Source of the DNA: Meghimatium bilineatum
Taxonomy: Eukaryota > Mollusca > Gastropoda > Stylommatophora > Philomycidae
Assembly: GCA_034231615.1 (NCBI GenBank)
Contig: CM067307.1
Span: 216,001 to 280,000, forward strand
DNA length: 64,000 nt
Direction of reading: 5' to 3'
A program made the translations under genes and the position numbers. The stretch's first letter is position 1. Every line of letters starts with the position of its first letter. A model generated the notes under the pieces. It was not told the origin of the DNA. It saw nothing but the letters and a program-made list of their open reading frames with translations, and made no database searches. Shown in pieces: positions 22,940 to 32,555 of the stretch.

Positions 22940-23635
22940 TTGAATACGAAACTAAAATTCTAAAAATGTGAAACTTGCTCTAGGCCTATGTATTTTTTTT
23001 CCGCATTCTTATCTGTACACTCAAATTTTGGGGATTAGGGAAGGGGACAAACATTTTTTACACTGGGACTTTTGTAGCAGTCAAAGCGTAAAAGAACCAA
23101 GACATGCAACAGTCGACCTCAGAGATTCTGCTTTAACTTCGACGCCATTACCTAGGAGAGAGCATTAGCGAGATACGTAAATAGGCTTATGTTGACTTGT
23201 GTGATTTGTTATTGACCTTGATGATTGAGCCGTGGTTCTGTTCACAGGGAGAATATTCAAACATGACCTAGGTTCCTTTTTTTGGGTGTTGATGGCCAAG
23301 GCCGCGTCATGCTATCAGAGGCGGCAGCATCAGGAGGCAGCAATCAAAATGCATTGCAGGGGCAGCATTTCGAAGAAAAACTATTTAATTGGGGGGGGGG
23401 GCATTTCGACGACGTGCATCATACTGAGAAAATCTACCATACGACTCTGGTCCGGCCAAACATATCCATATTTAATCTACTAATGGTGGACATACCCGGA
23501 ACGCGGTCATCCCTTCCCCCACTTTCTCTTTTGAAATTATATAGTCAGGGTTAAAATATGGCATGTGGAAACTGTACAAACGACAGTTCCATAAAAAAAT
23601 AATACTCCCTTTAACCAATATTGTAGATATAAGTT
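22940..23635. other. No recognised feature
   Basis: A somewhat GC-richer island (23260-23520) with two overlapping open frames of 83-90 codons that match no known motif. A G run lies at 23392-23401. Confidence 0.35.
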
Positions 23636-23637
23636 TA

Positions 23638-23760
23638 ATCGTATGCTTACCACCAAGATCTAATCTGTATGCTTACCACCGAGGTCTAATATGATTGCTT
23701 ACCACCAGGTATAATCTGTATACTTACCACTGAGGTCTAATCTGTATGCTTACCACCGTC
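23638..23760. repeat. Short tandem repeat, ~28-bp unit
   Basis: Four to five copies of TATGCTTACCACCGAGGTCTAATC with small differences. Confidence 0.8.
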
Positions 23761-23819
23761 TAGAAAGAGGCAACGGCCATTCGTGAAGTGCACACACTGA
23801 ATAATATAATATTAGGCTA

Positions 23820-23990
23820 ATTATGCAACTGATTTACTCCTACTCTTACTACTAACTACTCTGCGATTACAGCTACTAACAATATTACTTACACCACCAC
23901 AACCAATAGTGTCAATACTAATGCTACTAATTAATGCACCACCACTACTACTACTACTACCACTGCAATTGCTACTGCTACAACAGTAAG
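23820..23990. repeat. CTA/ACT triplet-rich tract
   Basis: Runs of ACTACTACTACTACC and related triplets with interruptions. Confidence 0.7.
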
Positions 23991-23994
23991 TAGG

Positions 23995-24400
23995 CTTACA
24001 TCATCCACTGCCATTGTTAGTGTAAGTAAGCGTAGGGCATAGGGCCTATATTAAAATTACCACAACTGGTATCAATAAACGGTTTTACTTGCTATAACGA
24101 TTCGCTGAATCTAACGCAACATTCACTAGAGCTGATCTATTTCAAATCATGATTAATGCAGCATTCGATTTGATGCCTAAAATACATCGTAAACTGCGCT
24201 GTCATAGTTGTTTCTAGCTGAATCTTAACGTGAAAGACTCAATGTTGAATCAATACTGTACCGTGCAGTAAGGCAGCGCTGCGATAATTAACATTAAAAA
24301 AACATGTGTGTAACCATTAATTACGTAGCATAGGTATAGGTGTTATAGTGTAAAATTACAAGCGAGTCCAAGCCCTTATTTCACACCCTCCTCTAGTAGG
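23995..24400. other. No recognised feature
   Basis: Spacer without recognisable exon or element. Confidence 0.4.
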
Positions 24401-24404
24401 ATAG

Positions 24405-24660
24405 GTGTGGTGCAATGATGTTTGGCCTTATTTCGAATATAAGCCTTATATGCCTACTTATTTTTTAATTTATTTTATTAAAAATGTATTTATTTGTATG
24501 TCTACTTATGTTGGTAACAGGGCAGTGGATATGTCTGATACGATCTTTGGTCTTATATGGAATATACGCCTACTTATCTTGGTAACAGGGAAGTAGATAG
24601 GGCCTATGTGTAATACGATGTTTGGTCGTATGGGTCTATATGGAATATATATCTACGTAT
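24405..24660. repeat. Imperfect tandem repeat, ~80-100 bp unit
   Basis: Three diverged copies sharing ATACGATGTTTGGTC, TATATGGAATATA and TACTTATCTTGGTAACAGG. Confidence 0.7.
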
Positions 24661-24661
24661 G

Positions 24662-25060
24662 ATTGGAGCTCGAGCTTGCGTTCTAAAGCTAGATGTGTGG
24701 CCTCGGCTGTGCTATGACCGTGTCCGTTCAGGATGTCCCTGACGTTTTCTATCCATCTTTTCCGTGGTCTTCCTCTGGCTTTGTACCCTGATCTCATTTG
24801 TTTATATGCCTGTATGGCAACTTATCCTGATGCATTCTTGTAATGTGGCCACACCACTTGATCTGCTGGTTTTCTATGTAATCTGTGCATGGTATTATAG
24901 CTGTTCTTTCCCTGATATCTTCATTTCGTAATCCTGGTGACCCTGGCGGCTTTCCTCAAGCATTTCATCCACACGTCACTATCTTTCTGTAATGTGAAGA
25001 TGATAGACCAGGTTTGGCACTAGTAACACAGTGTTGATAGGAATATACTGTAGATCATTT
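24662..25060 (-). pseudogene. RTE-like LINE 3' end (family E), 5'-truncated
   Basis: Shares GTTTTCTATCCATCTTTTCC, TGGTCTTCCTCTGGCTTTG, CTTGATCTGCTGG and TAACACAGTGTTGATAGG with other family E copies. The minus strand reads as KRQQIKW-type and RPRKRWIENVRDIL-type C-terminal motifs with frameshifts. It abuts the hAT fragment at about 25060 and probably inserted into it. Confidence 0.75.
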
Positions 25061-25061
25061 G

Positions 25062-25513
25062 TCTGTTAAATAACTGTGCTTTCTGTGTGCACACAATGTC
25101 AGCCGCTTTTACAAAGCAATGCTTTACGAAATCTCCTTTGCTGTAAGATTTCCAACTCATGGCGACCATTCGGCTGAGTTCATAGCTTGCAGTAATGGAA
25201 GCGACATTGGCTTGATCTATTTTTGTAAAACATGTCTGTTTCTGTATCAAGTTAGTCTTCAATTCCTTCAGTCTTGACACACATTAAACCCTCATATTTA
25301 TCGCAGGATCGATGGTTGGTTTCATAATGTCTTTTTAAGTTGATCTCTTTTTGGCGTGGCAATGATGTTATTGCATATTAAACAATTATCTTTCCATTTT
25401 CCATTGTACAAAAATACTGTAGTTCCCATTTTTCTTGAAATACTTTCTTTATCAAGTGTCTTTTTCTTCTTAGCTGAAGGTTCTCTCGAAAGCAAAGGTC
25501 TTCTGGTACTCAT
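25062..25513 (-). pseudogene. hAT-type transposase N-terminus (BED finger), truncated
   Basis: The minus strand starts with ATG at 25513 and reads MSTRRPLLSREPSAKKKKT, then a BED-like zinc finger, CLICNN...KRHYETNHR, giving C-x2-C and H-x4-H after one frameshift near 25330. It then gives ASITASYELSRMVAM, SWKSYSKGDFVKHCF and VKAADIV, typical of GTF2IRD2/ZBED5-like hAT proteins. Two frameshifts interrupt it. The catalytic domain is absent because a family E LINE adjoins at 25060. The pseudogene at 35.2-36.8 kb carries the complementary catalytic half of a similar protein, but a common origin is not shown. Confidence 0.75.
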
Positions 25514-25820
25514 TAAATAATAATCCGGTCAATAACACACTGCCAGCTGTTAGTTGCATGGTCTCATTCATTGAATGAGAACAGGACCTTAGCCCTTTCA
25601 CCCTTATGAGATTTCCCAATTGTCAATCCCTGATCCCTAAGGCAAGGGGCACAACTCCTCCAAAATATGGATATGATGATGACAAAATTACATTTTCTTT
25701 CAAACTATTCATCATATCACACTCAGACTTGGCAGATCAACAGAAAAATGAATAGTCTTACATAAAACCTATAACAAAGATAATTTAATACATATATGTT
25801 TTAAATAATAAACTCGTTAT
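25514..25820. other. No recognised gene
   Basis: It may include the 5' end of the neighbouring hAT element. An inverted repeat, TCTCATTCA/TGAATGAGA, lies near 25562-25580. Confidence 0.35.
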
Positions 25821-25831
25821 AATGTGGGGAA
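25821..25831. repeat. Target-site duplication of LINE C copy 2 (5' side)
   Basis: AATGTGGGGAA, repeated exactly at 31859-31869 beyond the element's GAAGAAGAA tail. Confidence 0.85.
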
Positions 25832-25906
25832 CCCCATCAAGGCCAGCACCGTGCCGTGGTGATGGGGCTTAGTTCAGCCATCAGGGGCTGGAAACTAAGA
25901 CTGGTC
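25832..25906 (+). ncRNA. Candidate HDV-like ribozyme at 5' end of LINE C copy 2
   Basis: The first 75 nt give P1 CCCCATC/GATGGGG, P2 GGCCAG/CTGGTC, P3 ACC/GGT around a GTGCCGT loop, a CAGCC/GGCTG hairpin, and AACTAAGA just before P2'. The CTAAG strand is what the catalytic J4/2 joining strand looks like in HDV-type ribozymes. Such ribozymes free the 5' end of LINE RNAs from upstream transcript, consistent with both copies beginning exactly at the first C. The hairpin GCAGGAC-CATA-GTCCTGC follows at about 25923-25940. Activity is untested. Confidence 0.6.
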
Positions 25907-26000
25907 GGGCAGTCCCATTCGAGCAGGACCATAGTCCTGCCCAAGTAAGCAGAGTGCTGAAGACGGAGGCATCCAGCCAAAAGGCGCACAGATAATCAGG

Positions 26001-26294
26001 ATGCCACGCACAAAACACAATGGAAACATGTCTGTATCTATAAAAAGTTATGGTGCCTGCCCTGTGGCGGACGTTCAGGCAGGGACGGTGCCGGACCCTA
26101 TACCTCGAAAGGGCCCAACCTCAGTTACTGAAAGTCCTTCTCAATTGCCCAGAGGAGCCAGGAGGCAAGGGAATAGAGCTACTGGCCAAACAAACTTTAA
26201 ACGACCAATAAAAATAATGCACTGGAATGCTGAGGGTGTCAACAGTAAAAGAGATGTTATGTTATGTTCCTCCAGGGACATAGGCGGCGCATAG
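26001..26294 (+). pseudogene. LINE C copy 2, polyprotein N-terminus
   Basis: ATG at 26001 opens the same MPRTKHNGNMS N-terminus as copy 1 and runs to the endonuclease start MHWNAEGVNSKRD, where the 50-bp insertion shifts the frame into a premature stop at 26292-26294. Confidence 0.88.
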
Positions 26295-26317
26295 GGCAGA
26301 AAAAGAGTAAAAGAGAT
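26244..26317. mobile_element. 50-bp retroelement 3' tail inserted with 12-bp TSD
   Basis: AGTAAAAGAGAT at 26244-26255 is repeated at 26306-26317. The 50 bp between them is absent from LINE C copy 1. In minus orientation it ends in AACATAACATAAC, a short-repeat tail like those of SINEs and LINEs, so it is a severely 5'-truncated insertion. Confidence 0.85.
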
Positions 26318-28066
26318 GGATACAGCAAAAAATTGGAACTTGAAAATGTCCTCAGTGAAGAACAAGTTAATATATGCTGTATCCAAGAAACACACCTCAT
26401 CAGCGACATAGCCTTCAAAATCAGAGGCTACCAGTGCTACCGATCTGACCGAAAGGACAGGCGAAAGGGTGGAATTCTGACACTTGTTAAAAACAATATC
26501 AGCGCATGTCAGCTGGAAGTATATATGGAAGGGGCAGAATACCAGATGCTCCACCTAAAAACAGACAGTGCAGAATTCCATCTCCTGAACTACTACTGCC
26601 CAAATGATAAACCATTGGCACTAGACACAATTCCAGATAAAGAAAGACTTATGGTGTGTGGTGACTTCAACAGCCACTCTCAGAGCTGGGGCTACGATCA
26701 TATCGACAAGAGAGGTGAGGAACTTGAGAGCTGGCAGGATGAAAATAATCTCATCCTTATTAACCAGCCAGCTGACTCACCAACCTTCTACTCGAGAGCA
26801 TGGCACACCACCTCTACACCAGATCTGGCATTCCACTCACCAGGCCTGGAATGGAACATCACACGTGTCGTTGGAAAGCAGCTTGGGGGTAGTGACCACA
26901 GACCAGTATTTCTGGAAATCCACAATGAATTTACCAAGGACAGCAGCACGCTCACTAGGTGGAACTATAAGAGGGCAGACTGGAAAATGTACCAGCATTT
27001 AACCAGTGTTCTAGCTAAGGACATGAACTTGGACAAAGACATCAATAGAGCAGTGAGTGAATTTAATAGAAGTATACTACATGCTGCTAGTAAAACCATA
27101 CCCAGGGGGGCACGCAAAAACTACAAACCCTACTGGAATGATGAACTGGAAAAGCTGCAAAATGAGATGGAAACATCTAGACAGCAGGCTGAGAACAGAC
27201 CTCGCCAAGAACATCACAACAAATATCAGCAAACAAAGGCTAAATTTCAAAGAGCCAAGTTACAAGCCAGACGGAGTAGCTGGAAAGAAAAAACAGAGTC
27301 GCTGAAACTAGAAAGAGATACTAGGAAATTATGGAAACTTGTAAAACAACTAAATGATGAAGGTACAGGGAGAAATACCAGGATCACACTTTATAAAGAT
27401 AGAAACATTTTAACAGGTAAACATGCAGCTGATTACTTTGCAGATTCCTTTGCAGAAGACAATAACATCAAAGTCAGCCCAGACAAACAACAGGAGGTTC
27501 GAGAGAACCAGCAAAACATTGGACAAGGCGAACCTATACCTGAAGTCATGGAGGCACCAATCACAATGAGAGAACTGGAGCATGCAATATCCAAATTGAA
27601 AATGAAAAAGTCCCCTGGAGCTGATGGAGTGTCCAATGAAATGATTAGAAACCTGGGAATTGCAGCAAGAGCAAAGCTACTGCAGATCTTTAACACAAGC
27701 TGGTCCACGGGTAATGTACCACAGGCGTGGAGAGAAGCAATAATGATACCACTCCTCAAATCAGGAAAAGATGGCAACACAGTCTCCAACTACAGGCCCA
27801 TCAGCCTCACAAGCTGTCTATGCAAAACAATGGAACGCATTATCAATCTTAGGATGCAGTGGTACCTTGAAAGTGAAAACCTTCTGGTATCACAGCAAGC
27901 AGGTTTCAGACAGTGCTACTCTACTGAAGATCAGGCAACCTACCTCTCCCAAGAGATTGAGGATGCCTTCCAAGATAAGAAACTGGTACTAGCAGCATGG
28001 ATAGACCTCAGAAAAGCATTTGATAAGGTCTGGAAAGAAGGGCTCCTAAAGAAATTGCAGGGTTAG
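26264..28066 (+). pseudogene. LINE C copy 2, endonuclease and proximal RT segment
   Basis: A 600-codon frame resuming after the small insertion. Endonuclease motifs: CIQETHL (catalytic Glu kept), GDFNSHSQSWGY, STPDLAF and GGSDHRP. RT motifs: KKSPGADGVSNEM, NYRPISLTS, QAGFRQCYSTEDQ and WIDLRKAFDKVW. It ends at LKKLQG because one copy of an 8-bp GAAATTGC duplication is missing compared with copy 1. The endonuclease looks catalytically complete here, in contrast to copy 1. Confidence 0.9.
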
Positions 28067-28073
28067 CTCAAGA

Positions 28074-29324
28074 ATGTACAAATGGGTAAAAGCATACCTG
28101 CATAATAGAAGAGCCAGGGTACAATTAGATGGTCGCAAGAGCAAGAAAGTTCTACTGCGTAATGGAGTCCCCCAGGGAGGAGTCCTGTCGCCCACACTTT
28201 TCTTGGTTTACATCAATGACCTAGTTGCTGAACTACCACATGGGATCAAAGTGGCAATGTATGCTGACAACCTGGTGATCTGGTGCACAGAAGAACATGC
28301 GACAGTGGCCACTAAACAAATACAAAGAGCTATCGATGCCCTAACCTTATGGGCTAATAGATGGTGCGTCAGCATTAACACAGATAAGTGCAGCACTACA
28401 CTTTTTACCCTCTCACCAAAACAAAAAGCCGGTCATATCAAAATAGATGGAGAGCTCTTGAAAGAAGACAAACAACCCACATACCTCGGAGTTACTTTTG
28501 ATGATAAACTGACATGGAAGCAGCACATAAACAAAGCAACAACAAAAGCCAGGAGGAAGTTAGCTATCCTGAGAAAACTAAGTGGAACCACATGGGGAGC
28601 CAGTGGGAATATACTCAGTAAAGTTTACCAGCAAGGCATAAGACCACACCTGGAATATGGTTCAGCAGCATGGTGTCCTGCATCAAACACCACATTACAA
28701 GATCTAGATAAAGTGCAAAACCAGGCACTTAGAATAATGTTGGGAGCAATGAAATCAATACCCATAAGAGAGATGCAGAAAATGGGAAGAATGCAAACAC
28801 TTGGCGAACGCAGAGACACAAAAGTACTAATTCAGGCAGAAAAGTTTCAGTGTATGCCAAGTCATCCAATGAAGGAAAGATTCCAAAATCTAGCAATGGG
28901 ACGACTGAAAAGAAGCAGCTTTATCCATCAAGATAAACGACTCCGCAGACAACTTACAGACCTACCTGAAGTTGACAGCCCCTTAAGGCCTGTACCAGAA
29001 CAAACCCCATGGAGTGAAAGTCATGGAATGCCAATATACATTCAGACCCATGTGAAAGGAATACTAAGCGAGGACGAACAGAACAGTGTGCAGCGAAGGA
29101 CAGTCACCCTCAGTTTCCTGGATGAGGAATATCCACAAGATATATGGGTCAGAATATACACAGATGGGTCAGCACAGAATGCCGTAAGGGATGGAGGTGC
29201 AGGTGTATATATAGAATATCCACACAAGCCTAGAGATACAATCAGAACACCGACAGGAAAATTCTGCAATAATTATGATGCAGAAATCCAGGCAATTAGT
29301 GTGGCAGCTAAAAAAAACTGCTGA
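28074..29324 (+). pseudogene. LINE C copy 2, distal RT and RNase H start
   Basis: It begins at MYKWVKAYLHNRRARV and includes NGVPQGGVLSP. The polymerase active site reads YADN (28260-28271) where copy 1 has YADD, so the second catalytic aspartate is lost. RNase H begins at IYTDGSAQNAVRDGG with NNYDAEIQAI. The frame then breaks at an A run (8 A here, 6 A in copy 1). This copy would be reverse-transcriptase-dead even if its frameshifts were repaired. Confidence 0.9.
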
Positions 29325-29329
29325 ACTCC

Positions 29330-29859
29330 AACTCTGACCTACAGCCTGTGGTATTCCTGACAGATTCAAGGTCAGTGCTTCAAGCTCTCCAGTCTGGAAA
29401 ACTAACAGACTTGAAAAAACTACTTAGCGAATTGTCTTACCAGTATAGGGTAACCATGCAGTGGATACCCTCTCACTGTGGAATACCAGGAAATGAAAAA
29501 GCAGACCAACTGGCTAAGGAAGGTGCTGCCGAAGACCAACCAGATATACCAATCACCTACCATCAGAAAAAACAGATGATCAAGTCAATAAGAAAGCCAC
29601 AAACACCAACACAAGATGACTATCATATTATGAACAGACCAGAACAAGTTATAATTCTACGTCTCAGAACAGGACACAACCGACTCCGCAGTCACATGTA
29701 TACAAAGTTCAAGATTGGCAACACAGCCATGTGTACATGTGGACAGGCAGCACAGAGTGCCAAACATATACTTCAAGAGTGTTCTGAGCATGAAATGCTG
29801 AGGCAGACATATTGGCCAGAGGAAACAACACTGGAATCAAAACTCTATGGGACACTGTA
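29330..29859 (+). pseudogene. LINE C copy 2, RNase H end and zinc knuckle
   Basis: It continues with FLTDSRSVLQALQSG, MQWIPSHCGIPGNEKADQLA and the knuckle CTCGQAAQSAKHILQEC. It is cut at LYGTL by the TIR element inserted at 29858-29859. The remaining C-terminal codons reappear at 31774-31830 (YELQKTVSFIKETELQI). Confidence 0.9.
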
Positions 29860-30342
29860 GGGTAGCCGGGGGCAATGATGCGCGTTTTTCACTTTTTTCC
29901 GTATTCTGACAAATAGACTTAACTATGAGAGACCAAAATAGCAGCAGTGTGTAGCTTATCCATCCATCTAACAATCGTCAGGGTATTTACAACATACAAT
30001 CACGTTTAGTCCGTAGAATGAGATTTTATGAACATGAGTATAATCCCACCTTTGCCCCAATTTCTGGGGCAAACACGCGCAGGCAAAAACAATTACAAAA
30101 TCATGGGAAAATTGACAAAACCAGCAAAATAACAACGTCACTTCCTATCTAAACATAGTCAGTCACAGTGTGGGAAAATAATAGAGCACAAAGACTAGGC
30201 ATATGTATATTTATGTAACTTTAATACGAATAAAAATGAAAAAAGGTAAATATGAAAAACAAAATTTAATACAGAGAATGGGTGCTTAGATCCGTTTAAA
30301 ATTATAACAACGTGTTGGAGTGCTCTATAACGCGTTTGACTA

Positions 30343-31270
30343 TAATTTCAACTATCTATGAATAGCGGAGGTCGTGCATCTATGATCAGCGGAGATCGTA
30401 CAACTATGACAGGCAGAGATCGTGCAACTATGACCGGCGGCAATTATGCATCTATGACTGGCGGAGATTGTGCATCTATGACTGGCGGAGATTGGGCATC
30501 TATGACTGGCGGAGATTGGGCATCTATGACTGGCGGAGAACGTGCATCTATGACTGGCGGAGATTGTGCATCTATGACTGGCGGAGATTGTGCATCTATG
30601 AATAGAGGAGATCGTGCATCTATGAATAGAGGAAATCGTGCATCTATGAATAAAGGAGATCGTGCATCTATGAATAGAGGAGATCGTGCATCTATGAATA
30701 GAGGAGATCGTGCATCTATGAATAGAGGAAATCGTGCATCTATGAATAGAGGAAATCGTGCATCTATGAATAGAGGAAATCGTGCATCTATGAATAGCGG
30801 AGAACGTGTAACTATGACCGGCAGAGATAGTGCAGTTATGACCGGCGGAGATAGCGCAATTATGACCGGCGGAGATATTGCAATTATGTCCGGCGGAAAT
30901 CGTGCATCTATGACCGGCGGAGAACGTGCATCTATGAATAGCGGAGAACGTGCATCTATGAATAGCGGAGAACGTGCATCTATGAATAGCGGAGAACGTG
31001 CATCTATGAATAGCCGGGAACGTTCATTTATGAATAGCTGAGATCGTGCATTTATGTATAGCGGGGATCGTGCATCGGCGGAGGTCGTGCATCTATTATC
31101 TGCGGAGGTCGTACAACTATGACCCGTGAAGATTGTGCAGCTATAACCGACAGGGATTGCGCAACTATGAATAGCGGAGAACGTGCATCTATTATCGGCG
31201 GAGACCGTACAACTATGACCCGTGGAGATTGTGCATCTGTGATCGGAAGGGATTGTGCATCTATAGCAGC
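30343..31270 (+). repeat. 24-bp minisatellite inside TIR element, with 227-codon ORF
   Basis: About 38 units based on CGTGCATCTATGAATAGAGG plus AGAT. Because 24 is a multiple of three, one frame stays open from 30358 to 31041, giving 28 repeats of an octapeptide of MNRGDRAS/MTGGDCAS/MNSGERAS type. There is no signal peptide or known domain. Three units contain the tripeptide RGD. A frame this long can arise from the array alone, so I do not call a protein-coding gene. After 31041 the units decay. Confidence 0.9.
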
Positions 31271-31396
31271 GACTGCTTCATTTTCAGTCAGTGGCATCAT
31301 TTTCTCAATTTTTCGTTTGTAATTCCTAAAAAGAAACATAACGTGACAATAAAATATTGGTTTAAATATTTGGCAACATGAGGGGGAAGTGACTGG

Positions 31397-31438
31397 GGCA
31401 AACATGCGCAGTCAGTCAGCAGCGCATGTTTGCCCCGT
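31397..31438. other. Long hairpin in TIR element
   Basis: GGGGCAAACATGCGC (31397-31411) and its exact complement GCGCATGTTTGCCCC (near 31424-31438) are separated by about a dozen bases. The same word occurs near 30061 and, modified, in both terminal repeats. Confidence 0.8.
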
Positions 31439-31858
31439 CAGTGTGCGCGGCGTTACCCCAAAATCACACTGTTCACAATTTTTATAAAATATCATGATAA
31501 CAAAAATTATCTTGACAATGTAACATGCTTAATAACTTAACAATACAATATAGTTTTCAGTTCAGACATGTAAAATAACATGACAGTAATGATAACAGAG
31601 AACAAAGAGTGAGAAGTGGAAAAAAAGTTAGATCGAGAACGTTAAAAGTTGTGCGACAGAAACGGATGTTAGCGTCCGGCGTGGCCACGTGGTTTGCGGG
31701 AAAAACCCATAGTTCCGGAAAAAAACGACTGCGAATCTTTGCCCCCAGCGCATCTTTACCCCCGGCTACCCTATGAACTACAAAAGACAGTGAGTTTTAT
31801 TAAGGAGACAGAATTACAGATATAGACATGTTTCAAGTGAACGAAAGAAGAAGAAGAA

Positions 31859-31869
31859 AATGTGGGGAA
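31859..31869. repeat. Target-site duplication of LINE C copy 2 (3' side)
   Basis: AATGTGGGGAA, identical to 25821-25831. Confidence 0.85.
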
Positions 31870-31871
31870 CA

Positions 31872-32555
31872 TTATTTTTTTTACCTTTGGGGTGTTGAGT
31901 AGAGGAGTCATATTGAAACGAAAATATTGAGATATATTCTCAAATCCCCTTTTTTTCCAAACAGGGTGAGATGCCCAAAACGTTGAACCTGTCATATGTA
32001 CTTCAGTACATACCATACTCAAACAGAATACACAGGTCCATCATAATATAAATTTAAAAAATGACATTGTATTTCAATGGCGGTTGCAGATGTTCAGCGC
32101 GTGTCTTCTTTCCTTGTTTGTTATTTGCGTTATATTACATACAAATTTGTCCGATCGGCTGCAAAGTGATAAACTCATCGTTGACAATGATGCTAAAGTA
32201 TTCATAACGTGTGGCAATCTCATCAAGATTATGTACAGACCCAATGTTTAGTACACAACTCTCAACTTCTACTCGAAAAACGACATCACTACGGCGAAAT
32301 TTGCGATGTCACAATTAGTGCCACGCATGCCCATCTCTTTGTCGGAAACATTAGGCCTATCTAACAAGAACTTCACTGTCACTTTCCACGTTATATTTGT
32401 TACGCAAATTACCTACATCGTGCATATTTCTATCGTACCTACGGCTGTCATCATCAGTGTACGTATGAATAATATCTTCCATTTCCAAAATTAGGTCTAA
32501 TAATTTGCTAAATTTTAAAAAAAATCGTGATAAATTCATTTTTCCACCGATCTCT
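31872..32555. other. No recognised feature
   Basis: AT-rich spacer; open frames lack recognisable motifs. Confidence 0.4.

Larger units (their letters stand above)
29858..31773. mobile_element. TIR element of 1,912 bp with TA duplication, inserted in LINE C
   Basis: The element occupies 29860-31771 and the TA dinucleotide is duplicated (29858-29859 and 31772-31773), as shown by the empty site in LINE C copy 1. Terminal inverted repeats of about 24 bp start GGGTAGCCGGGGG and continue with AxxGATGCGC. GGGGCAAA-nnn-GCGC words recur near both ends, including a long hairpin at 31397-31438. The middle is a 24-bp tandem array. No transposase is recognisable, so it is non-autonomous, with a TA preference like Tc1/mariner-type or similar elements. 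Confidence 0.88.
25832..31858 (+). mobile_element. Full-length non-LTR retrotransposon, family C copy 2, with two nested insertions
   Basis: It starts at CCCCATCAAGG, as copy 1 does, and ends at AAGAAGAAGAA, bracketed by an 11-bp TSD. After subtracting a 62-bp insertion (50 bp plus TSD) and a 1.9 kb TIR element, the length is about 4.05 kb, the same as copy 1. Three lesions split the ORF: the 62-bp insertion at 26256, an 8-bp loss of one copy of a GAAATTGC repeat near 28060, and two extra A residues near 29318. The RT active site is also mutated. Confidence 0.92.
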
